From JAGXTF01 sp044224315 (GTDB lineage Bacteria; Bacteroidota; Bacteroidia; NS11-12g; UBA955): a stretch of 64,000 nucleotides of DNA. The notes beneath the pieces were generated by a model. The model was not told the origin of the DNA. It searched no databases and saw only the letters and a program-made list of their open reading frames with translations. The translations under genes were made by a program, and so were the position numbers. Positions 49,419-59,268 of this stretch are shown here, in pieces. How positions within the stretch are numbered: position 1 is the first letter of the stretch; every line of letters starts with the position of its first letter. The stretch is from positions 124,001 through 188,000 of the forward strand of contig JBGAKR010000007.1 of assembly GCA_044224315.1 (NCBI GenBank). Reading direction: 5' to 3'.

Positions 49419-50603
49419 TTAAATCTCAAATAAATCTGGCATAGCCACTGAATTTTGTTTGCGTTGATGGCGAATAAACAACAGGCTAACCAACAATCCC
49501 AGGGCAGAAATACCGCTCCAGATTAAAAATAGAGTGGGAAGGTTAGAAATTTGGTTTTGATATACCCAACCCGATAATAAGCCGCCCAAAAATATTCCGG
49601 TTTCGAGTGAAATAAACAACATACTCATGGCCCTGCCGCGGGTTTGTTCGGTACTTTCATCTCCAGCCCAGGCAAATAAACCCGGAGCATTAAACCCCTG
49701 CCCAACTCCATACAGGATGGCCGATACAAAAAATATGTAGGTATTGGAAGTAAACGCGAGTAAACCCATCGCAATCATTTGGCTAAATGTGCCAATGGCA
49801 GTGCAAAAGGGCCTTCCAAGCCGGTCGCTGAGTTTTCCGCTAAGAATGCGCACCGATAAAGAGGCAATAATATAAACGGTAAGGTATAAACCCTTGTGTT
49901 TAAACCCCTGAGCCACGGTGTAGTCTGGCATTACAATCAGCACCCCGCCGATGGGTATGCATATGAGCATCATCAATAAAGCAGATTTCCATACCGGTGC
50001 ATAGAATATTTCGCGGACCAAAAATCGGGGCGGTTCTTTAAAGTCTGGACGGGTTTCGGGTAATGTATAAAACAATACAAATGCCGCAACACCCATGCCG
50101 GCGCCCAACCAATATACTCCATTGGAGCCTATGAGCAGGGCCATAGAAGATCCGAAGGCAAAACCCAATGAAGCACCGATATTACCAAACATACCCTGCC
50201 AGCCTAAGGCTTCTCCGCGCCTTTCGGTAGGCACTATGTCGGTGGTATAGGCTGTAAAACCTGTAGGTGCAAACCCGGTAAAAAAACCATGCACGGCCCT
50301 TGCCGCAAAGAATATTGATAAAATACCTGCAAATGGATATATGCAACTTGCCACTACACAAAAAGCAGTGCCACCTAGAATCGACCATCTTCGTCCGTAC
50401 CGGTCGGTAACCCAGCCACTGATGGGTCGTGCAACCAAAGCCCCCAAAGCAAAGATGCTGATAATCCAGCCAAAATATTCCGCTCCGCCAATTTTCCGCA
50501 AATGTTCGGGCAATTCGGGCAATACCATGTTAAACGAAAGGAAAAATAGCAGTGCCCCAATGCATAAACGCCAATATGCTGCTGAGAATTTAGGGGCCGA
50601 CAT
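49419..50603 (-). CDS. Major facilitator superfamily transporter
   Basis: A 394-residue, 12-span MFS permease. The A-type signature between spans 2 and 3 reads GWVTDRYGRRWSILGG (G-x3-D-x-G-R-R), with its second-half counterpart SGKLSDRLGRPFC. Closest in layout to drug or sugar efflux-type MFS (arabinose-efflux-like). The substrate is unknown. Its 3' end abuts a TTCCCTA heptamer array. It is transcribed alone, followed on the same strand by nothing else before the dnaG-side genes converge. Confidence 0.9.
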   Translation of the reverse strand: MSAPKFSAAYWRLCIGALLFFLSFNMVLPELPEHLRKIGGAEYFGWIISIFALGALVARPISGWVTDRYGRRWSILGGTAFCVVASCIYPFAGILSIFFAARAVHGFFTGFAPTGFTAYTTDIVPTERRGEALGWQGMFGNIGASLGFAFGSSMALLIGSNGVYWLGAGMGVAAFVLFYTLPETRPDFKEPPRFLVREIFYAPVWKSALLMMLICIPIGGVLIVMPDYTVAQGFKHKGLYLTVYIIASLSVRILSGKLSDRLGRPFCTAIGTFSQMIAMGLLAFTSNTYIFFVSAILYGVGQGFNAPGLFAWAGDESTEQTRGRAMSMLFISLETGIFLGGLLSGWVYQNQISNLPTLFLIWSGISALGLLVSLLFIRHQRKQNSVAMPDLFEI

Positions 50604-50741
50604 GGTAAGCTAAAAAGTAGGTAAAGGGGGTGCAAATATCCAATCTTATTTGCCGGGATTGGGAATTGCCTGTAAATAAATATGCTGAAAAGTAAAATAA
50701 TTCGGATAAATATTCAAAAAATCAATCCAATCAATCCATTT

Positions 50742-52373
50742 TTAGCCATATTTGGCTACCAGGGGTATGCGCCGGCCGCCTCCGAATGCTTTTTGGGTAA
50801 CCCGCAAGATAGGCGGAGCCTGAAATCGTTTAAATTCGTTTCGATTTACTAAATTTACGATACGGTCTGCCACTGCAGGGTCGTAACCCAGGGCTTTTAT
50901 CTCATCGCGGCCCTTGCGGTCTTCAATGTATAGTTTAAGTATTTCATCCAGCAATGGATACTCGGGCAAGCTATCGCTGTCTTTTTGTCCGGGTCTCAAT
51001 TCGGCCGACGGGGCTTTAGTTATTATCGCTTCGGGAATAATTTCCTTTTCACGGTTGATATACCTGGCAAGGGCATATACTTTCATTTTGTATACATCGC
51101 CAATCGGGCTAAGGCCTCCGCACATATCTCCATAAAGCGTACTATATCCAACTGCCATTTCGCTTTTGTTGCTGGTATTGAGCAAAACATGGCCAAACTT
51201 GTTGCTGATTGCCATTAACAACATACCCCTGGTGCGGGCTTGCAGGTTTTCTTCTGTTACATCGAATGATTTGCCAAAAAACAGAGGATCCAGGGTTTTG
51301 ATATAGGCATCGTAAATATCTTTTATGGCCAATAAATCGCCATGGTTTCCCAGGTTTTCCGAAAGTGCTTTCGCATCAGCCACACTGCCTTCGGTACTAA
51401 ACTCGCTGGGCATAAATACCGGCCATACATTTTCTGCACCCAATGCTTCGGTGGCCAGGGCTTGAACTACAGCACTGTCAATACCACCGCTGTTGCCCAG
51501 CAGTGCTTTTTTGAAACCCATTTTGCTGAAATACTCACGAATGCCAAATACAATGGCATCGTGCATAATTTGTGTTTCTTCATATACAGCAGGTTTTATA
51601 TGCCGTGTAGTAAGGTCTATTCCGTCAAAATGCACATAGCCCATTTCTTCTTTAAAACAGGCCAATTCGCATACTGTTTCGCCGAATTTATTCAGGGCCT
51701 GGCTATCTCCGTCAAAAATCAACTCGGTATGTGCACCTACCTGATTTACATATACGATGGGCAAACCAAAACGTTCAACATTGCCTTCGAAAACCTTATC
51801 GCGCAGGGCCACTTTGCCCACATGAAAGGGCGATGCTGCCGGGTGAATAATGATATTCGCACCGGCTTGTTTTAAACGTTCGGCAGGTGAAATTTTATAG
51901 TGAAAATTGTTGTACTGATCCCACAAATCTTCACAAATGGCAATCCCGATTTGGGCCCCCATAAATTCGAAAACCTCGGTTAATGCATTGGGTTCAAAAT
52001 ACCGCGCTTCGTTAAAAATATCATAGGTAGGCAAAAGGGTTTTGTGAATCACCTTTTCAATCTGCCCGTTTTGCATAAAACAGGCCACATTGTGCAAAGC
52101 TCTGCCGGTATCCGGATTGCGCATAACGCCTCCAACAATGGCGGCAATGCCATTACAGCATTGGGCTACCAACTCCAGGCTTTGTTCGCATTCTTCCACA
52201 AACCATGGATAATCCAGCAGGTCTTCAGGAGGGTATCCGCATACTGCCAGTTCTGAGAATACAACCAAATCGGCGCCATTGCTGCGCGCTTCTTCTATGG
52301 CCTCTGCTATGCGGGCCGTATTGTGCTGGAAATCCCCGATGGTATAATTTAACTGAGCCAGGCAGATCTTCAT
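50742..52373 (-). CDS. nadE: Glutamine-dependent NAD+ synthetase
   Basis: A 543-residue two-domain enzyme that amidates deamido-NAD using glutamine. The N-terminal nitrilase-like glutaminase (1-240) has the catalytic triad Glu in VVFSELAVCGYPPEDLL, Lys in VIHKTLLPTYDIFNEARYF and Cys in IGIAICEDLWDQ. The C-terminal synthetase domain (260-543) has the PP-loop ALLGNSGGIDSAVVQALA and NKSEMAVGYSTLYGDMCGG. Length fits. The PorT-like gene lies 17 bases upstream on the same strand, and a gldB-like gene is divergent, as is typical around gldB in Bacteroidota. Confidence 0.96.
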   Translation of the reverse strand: MKICLAQLNYTIGDFQHNTARIAEAIEEARSNGADLVVFSELAVCGYPPEDLLDYPWFVEECEQSLELVAQCCNGIAAIVGGVMRNPDTGRALHNVACFMQNGQIEKVIHKTLLPTYDIFNEARYFEPNALTEVFEFMGAQIGIAICEDLWDQYNNFHYKISPAERLKQAGANIIIHPAASPFHVGKVALRDKVFEGNVERFGLPIVYVNQVGAHTELIFDGDSQALNKFGETVCELACFKEEMGYVHFDGIDLTTRHIKPAVYEETQIMHDAIVFGIREYFSKMGFKKALLGNSGGIDSAVVQALATEALGAENVWPVFMPSEFSTEGSVADAKALSENLGNHGDLLAIKDIYDAYIKTLDPLFFGKSFDVTEENLQARTRGMLLMAISNKFGHVLLNTSNKSEMAVGYSTLYGDMCGGLSPIGDVYKMKVYALARYINREKEIIPEAIITKAPSAELRPGQKDSDSLPEYPLLDEILKLYIEDRKGRDEIKALGYDPAVADRIVNLVNRNEFKRFQAPPILRVTQKAFGGGRRIPLVAKYG

Positions 52374-52390
52374 GGAAAGCTGCCCCCGGT

Positions 52391-53173
52391 TTAAAAGAAA
52401 ATACCCAGTTGCAGCGCCAGATAATTGTTGCGAACTTTTACTTTTTTATCCAACGACATATCTGTAAACGCATTGTCGAGTCGTAAACCTGCAATGAATG
52501 TGGTGTTACCACTGATTTTGCCTTCAATACCGGCACCAATAATCAGGGGTAAACGCAGCGGAGAAACGTTATCTCTGAATGCCCCTTCACCCGCCTTTCC
52601 ATCAAAATCAAGCGCATCGTTGGCACTGGAATTGGGGCTGTGGTGGCTGGGTGAGCCAGATTTATACAAACTCGGATTTGAAGTGGTTGTCAATCTGTTT
52701 TGAATGAGTATGGAAGGGGCAAAACCAAATTGTCCGTAGTATGTAAGTCGGCCAATTTCATTGGTTTTTAGTTTCAAGGTAACCGGAATCTGCACATATT
52801 GAAGGCGATAATCAAATTGGGTATTGGTAAAATAAGCACCCGGAGCCACTGAATTATTGTAAAGGGTGTCGGTAGACTTAAGTTTGGTAGGCTGGGTGGT
52901 TACAATTACCTCGGTGCTTACCCAGTAGTTGGGGTTATTGCCAAGGTTAAAGTCAAACATCATTCCGTATGAATATCCCAGACCCATTCCATTGTTCTTA
53001 ACATTGCCTTCCATCACTTTAGAAAAAGTAAAATTGGGTGAAAATTTAAATCCGATTCGCAGGTTTTTGGGGCCGGTAGAAGCTGCTGCCGTAGTTTGTG
53101 CAAATGATTTGGTACCAGCGCCTGCCAAAAACATGGCGGCGAACAACAAAGTATTGTTTATTTGCGTTCTCAT
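52391..53173 (-). CDS. PorT-like outer-membrane beta-barrel protein
   Basis: A 260-residue barrel protein with signal peptide MRTQINNTLLFAAMFLAGAG plus TKSFAQ. Strands such as NLRIGFKFSPNFTFSKV, QFDYRLQYVQIPVTLKLKT (the 'iPl-lK' segment typical of PorT/OMP_b-brl_2 proteins), YYGQFGFAPSILI and a terminal NNYLALQLGIFF are visible. PorT itself is a T9SS component in Porphyromonas; this may be PorT or a paralogue. Its start lies only 7 bases from the start of the divergent gldB-like gene. Confidence 0.8.
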   Translation of the reverse strand: MRTQINNTLLFAAMFLAGAGTKSFAQTTAAASTGPKNLRIGFKFSPNFTFSKVMEGNVKNNGMGLGYSYGMMFDFNLGNNPNYWVSTEVIVTTQPTKLKSTDTLYNNSVAPGAYFTNTQFDYRLQYVQIPVTLKLKTNEIGRLTYYGQFGFAPSILIQNRLTTTSNPSLYKSGSPSHHSPNSSANDALDFDGKAGEGAFRDNVSPLRLPLIIGAGIEGKISGNTTFIAGLRLDNAFTDMSLDKKVKVRNNYLALQLGIFF

Positions 53174-53180
53174 ATTCTAA

Positions 53181-54215
53181 ATGCAAACTAAATCATTTTT
53201 ATCCATATCAGCAGCCCTTTTTTCGGGTTTTTCTATGGTTTTATTTTCAAACTGTAGTAATAAAAAAAGCCATAGCGCAGTTGAATTCCGCGATTTTAAC
53301 CGCGAAATAGACAGTGTTTCGGCCAATGGAATTACCACTACCGAATTTGTTAGCCTAAAAAATAAGCATGGTAGATTTTTTATATTATGGTTAAATGAAG
53401 TGTTAGATTTTGAAAAATACGGACCCCTTAATGATAGTCTGGGCGCTGTTTATCTTTCCGAATTCATGGTAAAAAACAAGCCGGTTTTCAATGCGGTTAG
53501 CTTGCATTATAAAAAATATCCCCAATTACAAAATCAGATTTCTGAAGCCATCGGCAATCTGCAGGATGTGATGGGAAATGCACCAAAGCCAGTGGTGTAT
53601 GCGTATTTTTCACAATTCAGCAATTACAACACTTTTGTAGATACTTTTGGCGGCAAAACCATTTTTGCCTTTAGTGCAGAAATGTTTATGAACGATACTT
53701 TTCCATTGTACGACATGCTGGATGTGCCCGAGTTTTTTAAACGCTATGATAGCACTGCGCAAATACCGGCTATGATGATATGGACTTATCTCAAAAGTGT
53801 GTATGATGTAAATGGAACCAGCAAAAACATGATAAGTGAAGCGGTTTTGAATGGTAAAATCTGGTACACCATGGCCCAGGTTTTTCCCGATGCACACCCT
53901 TGGGATATATACGGTTATACAGAGAAAGAATGGAAACAAATGGTTACAGAAGAAGGGCAGATTTGGAAGCACTATGTAGATCAAAATATGCTTTTTCAAA
54001 CCGATTTTAATAAGTACAAGAGGTATTTCAATTATGGCAATCACACTTTTGGTGCGGGTATACCAGAAGATTGTCCTCCGCTGATTGGTAACTTTACCGG
54101 GTATCGGATCGTAGAGCAGTATATGAAAAAAACAGGCACTAAGCTGGCCTACCTTTGGAAGCAAGGTGATGCCGAGAAAATCTTGCGCGAATCGGGCTAT
54201 AATCCTATCAAATAA
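53181..54215 (+). CDS. gldB: GldB-like gliding-motility/T9SS lipoprotein
   Basis: A 344-residue protein with signal peptide MQTKSFLSISAALFSGFSMV followed by LFSNC, a lipobox-like site that would anchor it as a lipoprotein. Sequence features fit GldB-type proteins: FNREIDSV at the mature N-terminus, a central GKTIFAFSAEMFMNDTFPLY and GKIWYTMAQVFPD, and a C-terminal IGNFTGYRIVEQYMKKTG. In Flavobacterium GldB is required for gliding and secretion. The adjacent nadE gene supports the call. Its role here may be in T9SS rather than gliding, as no other gld genes are in the window. Confidence 0.82.
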   Translation: MQTKSFLSISAALFSGFSMVLFSNCSNKKSHSAVEFRDFNREIDSVSANGITTTEFVSLKNKHGRFFILWLNEVLDFEKYGPLNDSLGAVYLSEFMVKNKPVFNAVSLHYKKYPQLQNQISEAIGNLQDVMGNAPKPVVYAYFSQFSNYNTFVDTFGGKTIFAFSAEMFMNDTFPLYDMLDVPEFFKRYDSTAQIPAMMIWTYLKSVYDVNGTSKNMISEAVLNGKIWYTMAQVFPDAHPWDIYGYTEKEWKQMVTEEGQIWKHYVDQNMLFQTDFNKYKRYFNYGNHTFGAGIPEDCPPLIGNFTGYRIVEQYMKKTGTKLAYLWKQGDAEKILRESGYNPIK

Positions 54216-54649
54216 TGGAACAACTAAGACAGTATATCGTAGAACGTTTGCAAACCAACCATTTTATTTCCCATGTAGGAATAAGTTTATTGCACCTTGA
54301 AATGGGTGTGGCCGAAATTGGTTTAAAAATAGAAGAGCACCATCTCCAGCAAAACGGGTTTATGCATGGTGGGGTTACTGCCACGCTGGCCGATGTAGCC
54401 ACAGGCATAGCCGCTTATACAATGGCTCCGGAGGGTAAAAATGTGGTTACTGCCGATCTTAAAATCAGCTATTTAAACCCAAGTACTGCGCATACCGTGA
54501 AAGCGGTGGGTAAGGTGGTGAAAGGGGGCAATTTGCTGTTTTTTTGTGAGGCACAAATTTTTGACTGCCTGGATGAAGGTGATAAACTTATTGCCACAGC
54601 CACTGCTATCATGGTAGGTGTAGATATTCCGGTGGGCAAGCGGAGCTAA
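54215..54649 (+). CDS. PaaI-family acyl-CoA thioesterase
   Basis: A 144-residue hotdog-fold protein. The active-site segment HHLQQNGFMHGGVTATLADV (HGG and D of the PaaI type) and VTADLKISYLNPSTAHTVKA are clear. Such enzymes hydrolyse aryl- or acyl-CoA esters. Its ATG overlaps the last base of the gldB-like stop codon, so the two are translationally coupled, although their functions seem unrelated. Confidence 0.9.
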   Translation: MEQLRQYIVERLQTNHFISHVGISLLHLEMGVAEIGLKIEEHHLQQNGFMHGGVTATLADVATGIAAYTMAPEGKNVVTADLKISYLNPSTAHTVKAVGKVVKGGNLLFFCEAQIFDCLDEGDKLIATATAIMVGVDIPVGKRS

Positions 54650-54751
54650 GGTTTTACCATTAATTTTATGACCATTCGCCTCAATTCACATGCTGTGTAA
54701 AGCCTTTTATACCGTGCAATCCTCAAATCGCTTATTTTTGGAGCTTTGCCT

Positions 54752-57244
54752 GTGAAAAAAATTATCATTTTAAGTTTCACTCTATGCTGGTTGTTGCCAG
54801 GCATTGCGCAGTCCATTCGAATAAAGGGCCGCATTTTTGCCGAGGAAACCCGCGAACCTTTGGCGTTTGCCAATTTTTATTTTGGCTCTACTACCAAGGG
54901 ATTTTATTCTGATTTTGAAGGAAATTTTTCATATTCAAACGACAGTGTTTTTTCTGATACCCTTGTTGTAACCTACATGGGTTACGAAACCCGATATATA
55001 AAATTACGCACCGATAGTGTAAATATCCTGGAATTAGAAATGAAACGCTATTTCCAAAAAACCGGTGAAGTAGTGATAAAAAATAAAGTAAATCCGGCGC
55101 TTAAATGGATTAGGCTGGCGCAGGACAACCGTCAAAAAAACAATCCGGATAATTTGCCATTTTATAATTGCGAAACTTACACAAACAGCACCATAGCTAT
55201 CAACAATATCAATGAACGCATACGCAAAGGTAAGCTGGGGCAGGATATAGGAAAGCTGTTTGATACCATTAGCTACATTTCATCCGATAAATCCAAATCT
55301 ATTTTACCGGTTTTTATGTCGGAAGTAATTAGTGATTACAGTTTCAACCGCAATCCCCATCTTACCAAAGAGGTAATCAAAGCATCGCGCATCAAGGGAA
55401 TTGGGGTTACCGATGGCAGTTTTATTTCCCAGTTTATGGGTAGCTCATTTGTAAATTATAATTTTTACCTCAATACCCTTTTGGTTATCGATAAAGGCAT
55501 AATGAGCCCGATAGCGGAAGGGGCTATGGCTATTTATGATTATAAATTGGTAAATGTAGATCGCACCGGACCCCGACGCATTTTTCAAATTTACTGCGAA
55601 CCCAAAAACAGTAAAGACCTGGCGTTTAACGGATTTGTGTGGATTGAGGATACCACCGGGGCATTGGTTCGACTTTCGCTTGAATTAAACGCCAATTCTA
55701 ACCTCAATTATATTGAGAAATTAAGGGTAACCCAGGAGTATGCCCCCACCAATAAAGGCGCGTATTTTGGTATTAGTACCCGCGCTGTAATAGATGCCGC
55801 CGAGTTAAATACCAATATGGCCGGGGTTGTTGCTACCATTACCACTACTGCACGAAATGTAGATACCGATACCGAACATCCACCTAAATTTTTTGAAACC
55901 CGCATTACCATGTTGCCCGATGCTACTTCAAAATCGGATACATTTTGGGAAAATCACCGCCACGTGCCCATGAATCCGGCTGAAGCCCGCATTGAAAACA
56001 AATTGGATACCCTTTTGCATCTGAAACGGGTGAGTACTTATATCGATGTTATTGGATTTTTGGTTGACGGTTATCGCAAATCAAGTACCCTGGATTTGGG
56101 CCCGTATTACAATTTAGTAAGCTATAATCAGCTGGAAGGCTTGCGTTTCAGATTTGGTTTCCGATCTTCCTATAAACTTAGTCGCAATTGGTTGGTACAT
56201 AGCTATGTGGCTTACGGTTTAAAAGATGAAAAATGGAAATATAGCATTTCGGCTAAGCGGGTTTTAAGCAGAAAACATTGGACACAGGCAGGTTTTTTAT
56301 ATCGCAGGGATGTAGAACAAATTGGTATTACCGATAATGATAATTATGCCACCGGACTGTTTACGGCATTCAATATGCTGGGTAGTAACAACCTGAATAT
56401 GAACCGAGATCTGAGGTTGCTATTTGGTACCGATATCCGCAATGGATTGCGCGTAAACCTCACCCTGGGAAACCGATATTACCAATTTCAAAAAGTGGGT
56501 AATTACAATTTTGCCTGGTACCCGAAAGCGGGCGACACAACCCAGATTCAGCAGGATTTTACCAATACCACCATCAACCTTTCTGTGCGATATGCACCCC
56601 GCAATTACTATTTACAAAATGATAATTACCGTGTAGATTTTGGTGGCTTGGGTCCAGAATGGTATGGCACTATAATTCAGGGTGTGCCAAATGTAATGCG
56701 AAGTGAATTTAAGTACACCAAAATTATTTTAGGTGTTACCTACTATAAAGTGTGGGGTGCCATAGGCCGCACGGTTGCGAATCTCGAAGGTAGCCGAGTA
56801 TTTGGCAGACTGCCCTATCCTTTACTTACCGTGTATATCGGCAATCAGAGTTTTGTATATAATACAGGTGCATATAACCAAATGCGCATATTTGAGTTTA
56901 TTACCGACCGAAGCGCTTCTTTGGGTTTGGAGCACCATTTCAACGGTTTCCTGTTTAACCGGGTTCCTTTAATTCGAAAGTTTAAATGGAGAGAAATTGT
57001 AGGTACCAAATTAATTTATGGTACCCTGGATAAAAAGAATTTTGATATTATTCCAAAATATGTGGGCGATGCACCCATCACACAGTTTAAAACCTTTACC
57101 AATGCCCCTTACAGCGAAGTAAGTGTGGGTATTGAAAATATATTTAAAATATTAAGGGTGGATGCAGTGTGGAGATTAACCTACCGCAACGAACCCAGGG
57201 TGCGAAATTTTGGTGTGAAAGCGAGTATATCAGTGGGATTCTGA
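54752..57244 (+). CDS. DUF5686-type outer-membrane protein with carboxypeptidase-regulatory-like domain
   Basis: An 830-residue protein. After the signal peptide (to about residue 20, ending LLPGIAQ), a CarboxypepD_reg-like domain (20-110) has IKGRIFAEETREPLAFANFY and VTYMGYETRYIKLR. The remaining ~700 residues are DUF5686-like, ending in barrel strands (FGVKASISVGF at the C-terminus). Function unknown; these are outer-membrane proteins common in the phylum. GTG at 54752 is preferred over an upstream TTG at 54746. The 3' end overlaps the convergent response-regulator gene by 15 bases. Confidence 0.87.
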   Translation: MKKIIILSFTLCWLLPGIAQSIRIKGRIFAEETREPLAFANFYFGSTTKGFYSDFEGNFSYSNDSVFSDTLVVTYMGYETRYIKLRTDSVNILELEMKRYFQKTGEVVIKNKVNPALKWIRLAQDNRQKNNPDNLPFYNCETYTNSTIAINNINERIRKGKLGQDIGKLFDTISYISSDKSKSILPVFMSEVISDYSFNRNPHLTKEVIKASRIKGIGVTDGSFISQFMGSSFVNYNFYLNTLLVIDKGIMSPIAEGAMAIYDYKLVNVDRTGPRRIFQIYCEPKNSKDLAFNGFVWIEDTTGALVRLSLELNANSNLNYIEKLRVTQEYAPTNKGAYFGISTRAVIDAAELNTNMAGVVATITTTARNVDTDTEHPPKFFETRITMLPDATSKSDTFWENHRHVPMNPAEARIENKLDTLLHLKRVSTYIDVIGFLVDGYRKSSTLDLGPYYNLVSYNQLEGLRFRFGFRSSYKLSRNWLVHSYVAYGLKDEKWKYSISAKRVLSRKHWTQAGFLYRRDVEQIGITDNDNYATGLFTAFNMLGSNNLNMNRDLRLLFGTDIRNGLRVNLTLGNRYYQFQKVGNYNFAWYPKAGDTTQIQQDFTNTTINLSVRYAPRNYYLQNDNYRVDFGGLGPEWYGTIIQGVPNVMRSEFKYTKIILGVTYYKVWGAIGRTVANLEGSRVFGRLPYPLLTVYIGNQSFVYNTGAYNQMRIFEFITDRSASLGLEHHFNGFLFNRVPLIRKFKWREIVGTKLIYGTLDKKNFDIIPKYVGDAPITQFKTFTNAPYSEVSVGIENIFKILRVDAVWRLTYRNEPRVRNFGVKASISVGF

Positions 57245-57949
57245 TGCCCCTTTGGTATCGGTAAATTTATAGCCTACCCCACGCATACTTTGAAAATACA
57301 CCGGTTTTTTAACGTCGGTTTCGAAATATTTGCGGAATGCCAAAATAAAGTTATCGATGGTGCGGGTGCTTGGGTAAACATTGTAGCCCCATACGGTTTG
57401 CAATATTTTTTCGCGGCTTACTACCTGACCTTTATTCTCTATCAATAATTTAAGCAGCATGGCTTCTTTTTTGGTTAGCATAAAATCTCCGTCCACGCCT
57501 TTGGCTTCAAAACTTTCGAAATTGATGTAGTTATTGCCAAAATGGAATTCGTGCATAGTAAACGGATTTTCGTTTTTAGGTGCACTGCGGCCCAGTAATT
57601 TTTGCACGCGCAGTAGCAATTCTTCCAGGTTAAAAGGTTTGGTAAGGTAATCATCCCCTCCTTTTTTCAAACCCGCAATGCGGTCTTGCGTTGTGTTGCG
57701 TGCACTCAGGAATAGAATAGGCACCTCGGCATTGCTGAGGCGAATATTTTCGGTAGCGGTTAGCCCGTCTACATGAGGAAGCATAACATCCATGATAATC
57801 AGGTCAAAACTTTCCTCCTTATTGCGCTGCAAAGCCTCAACACCATCTTTGGCGTGTGATACTTTGTAACCTTCTGATTCGAGGTTCAGTTTCACGAGAT
57901 CCGCAATGTCGTGTTCGTCTTCTACTAGTAAAATTCTGTACTGTTTCAT
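57230..57949 (-). CDS. OmpR-family response regulator
   Basis: A 239-residue regulator. The receiver (1-120) has LVEDEHDI, IIMDVMLPHVDGL (phospho-Asp 53 region), LFLSARN and KKGGDDYLTKPF. The C-terminal winged helix (about 135-235) has FMLTKKEAMLLKLLIENKG, VSREKILQTVWG and the wing YFQSMRGVGYKF. It starts 5 bases after its sensor kinase and overlaps the DUF5686 gene. The pair resembles the Bacteroides RprX/RprY type in layout only. Confidence 0.95.
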   Translation of the reverse strand: MKQYRILLVEDEHDIADLVKLNLESEGYKVSHAKDGVEALQRNKEESFDLIIMDVMLPHVDGLTATENIRLSNAEVPILFLSARNTTQDRIAGLKKGGDDYLTKPFNLEELLLRVQKLLGRSAPKNENPFTMHEFHFGNNYINFESFEAKGVDGDFMLTKKEAMLLKLLIENKGQVVSREKILQTVWGYNVYPSTRTIDNFILAFRKYFETDVKKPVYFQSMRGVGYKFTDTKGASESH

Positions 57950-57954
57950 AGGTT

Positions 57955-59130
57955 TTATACTTTATTTCTGAATACAATTTTAAACACAGATCCTGCAGGA
58001 ATATTGTTTGTCACAGAAATTATTGCTTTGTGCTGACGTAAGATTTTGGCAACCAGATACAAGCCTAAGCCGGAACCCGCGCTGCTGCGTGTATTTTCAT
58101 CGCCAATGCGATAGAACTTCTTAAAAATATTACGTTTCTCTGATTCAGGAATCCCGATTCCATGGTCGGAAATGCGCATGGCAACCCTGCCTTTTTCAAT
58201 AAATGTCTCTATTTCTACTTTTTCTTCTCCGGTTTTGCTGTATTTCACCGCATTATTTACCAGGTTACTAACCATCATTTGCAGTTGGTCTTTATCGCCG
58301 GTAATGGTTAAATCGGGTTCAAATTTGGTTGTAATCTGCGCTGTAGCTGGCATTGCATGCTGAAGTTCGTTCAGGGTTTCAACCACAAGTTCTTGTAATA
58401 TTATGGGTTGGTCTACCCTTTGGGTATTGATGCTATCCAATCGGGTTATCATCAACACGTGGTCCATCAGTTTACTCAACCTGCTCAGATTTTTGTCGGC
58501 CATTTCAAGCAATTTCCGGAGATTGTCTTGCCCTTCGCCTGTTTGTTTCCCCGCGGTTTGAACCGCCAGTTTTGCCCCTGCTACGGGTGTTTTTAATTCA
58601 TGGGTTACAGCCAGCAAAAAGTTGTTTTGCAATTGGTTTACCCTGAGAATGCGATTGAGGAAAATAAACATGGCTATTGCAATGACCAGCATAATTACCC
58701 CCATAGTTATCCCTTCACTGATCCAACTGGCCCGCTTGCGCCTGAATTTTTCGTTCTCGTTTTTAACTATACTGTGCTTTACATGTACTAGAAAACTTTT
58801 ATTTAAAGGCTTTTTTTGATAAAATCGAATATTGTATTGGGGAAACTTGCTCAGCACAGCTTCCTTTAGCGCGGCCGTATCGGTATATAGACTTTTATTT
58901 TGGTAATAAGACACAAAGGAGTCTTTGCCCGGAAAACGGCCATGTATCATGTTATGGCTTGTTTCTCCGGCCACATGAATGCTGTCGGTGCTTAATATTT
59001 CCAACTGCATGGCACGTTCGCGGTACCCATATTTTACCAGCGAATAGGTCCACCATGCAAAGGCGGCAAACATATAAACCGTAACAAATATGATGGTTAG
59101 ATTTAATTTGGCGCGTGCAGATAATTTCAT
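57955..59130 (-). CDS. Sensor histidine kinase partner of the OmpR-type regulator
   Basis: A 391-residue sensor with transmembrane segments near residues 10-32 and 143-163 and a periplasmic domain of about 110 residues between. The HisKA box is LAVTHELKTPVAGAKLA (phospho-His), followed by N-box LVNNAVKYS, G1 ISDHGIGIPES, and G2 GSGLGLYLVAKIL. There is no HAMP or PAS domain, so signal sensing is probably periplasmic. It is the first gene of the two-gene unit. Confidence 0.95.
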   Translation of the reverse strand: MKLSARAKLNLTIIFVTVYMFAAFAWWTYSLVKYGYRERAMQLEILSTDSIHVAGETSHNMIHGRFPGKDSFVSYYQNKSLYTDTAALKEAVLSKFPQYNIRFYQKKPLNKSFLVHVKHSIVKNENEKFRRKRASWISEGITMGVIMLVIAIAMFIFLNRILRVNQLQNNFLLAVTHELKTPVAGAKLAVQTAGKQTGEGQDNLRKLLEMADKNLSRLSKLMDHVLMITRLDSINTQRVDQPIILQELVVETLNELQHAMPATAQITTKFEPDLTITGDKDQLQMMVSNLVNNAVKYSKTGEEKVEIETFIEKGRVAMRISDHGIGIPESEKRNIFKKFYRIGDENTRSSAGSGLGLYLVAKILRQHKAIISVTNNIPAGSVFKIVFRNKV

Positions 59131-59268
59131 AGATGCTGAATAACAAAGATGAACTTTTTAAGGGCATTCTACCAAATCTGTTTTTAATGCCAATGTCATT
59201 TGCGCAATTAAGGTGTAAAAATTACACAGGGCTGAAGTCATTTTTTTAAGTTAATTTGAAGCAATTTT

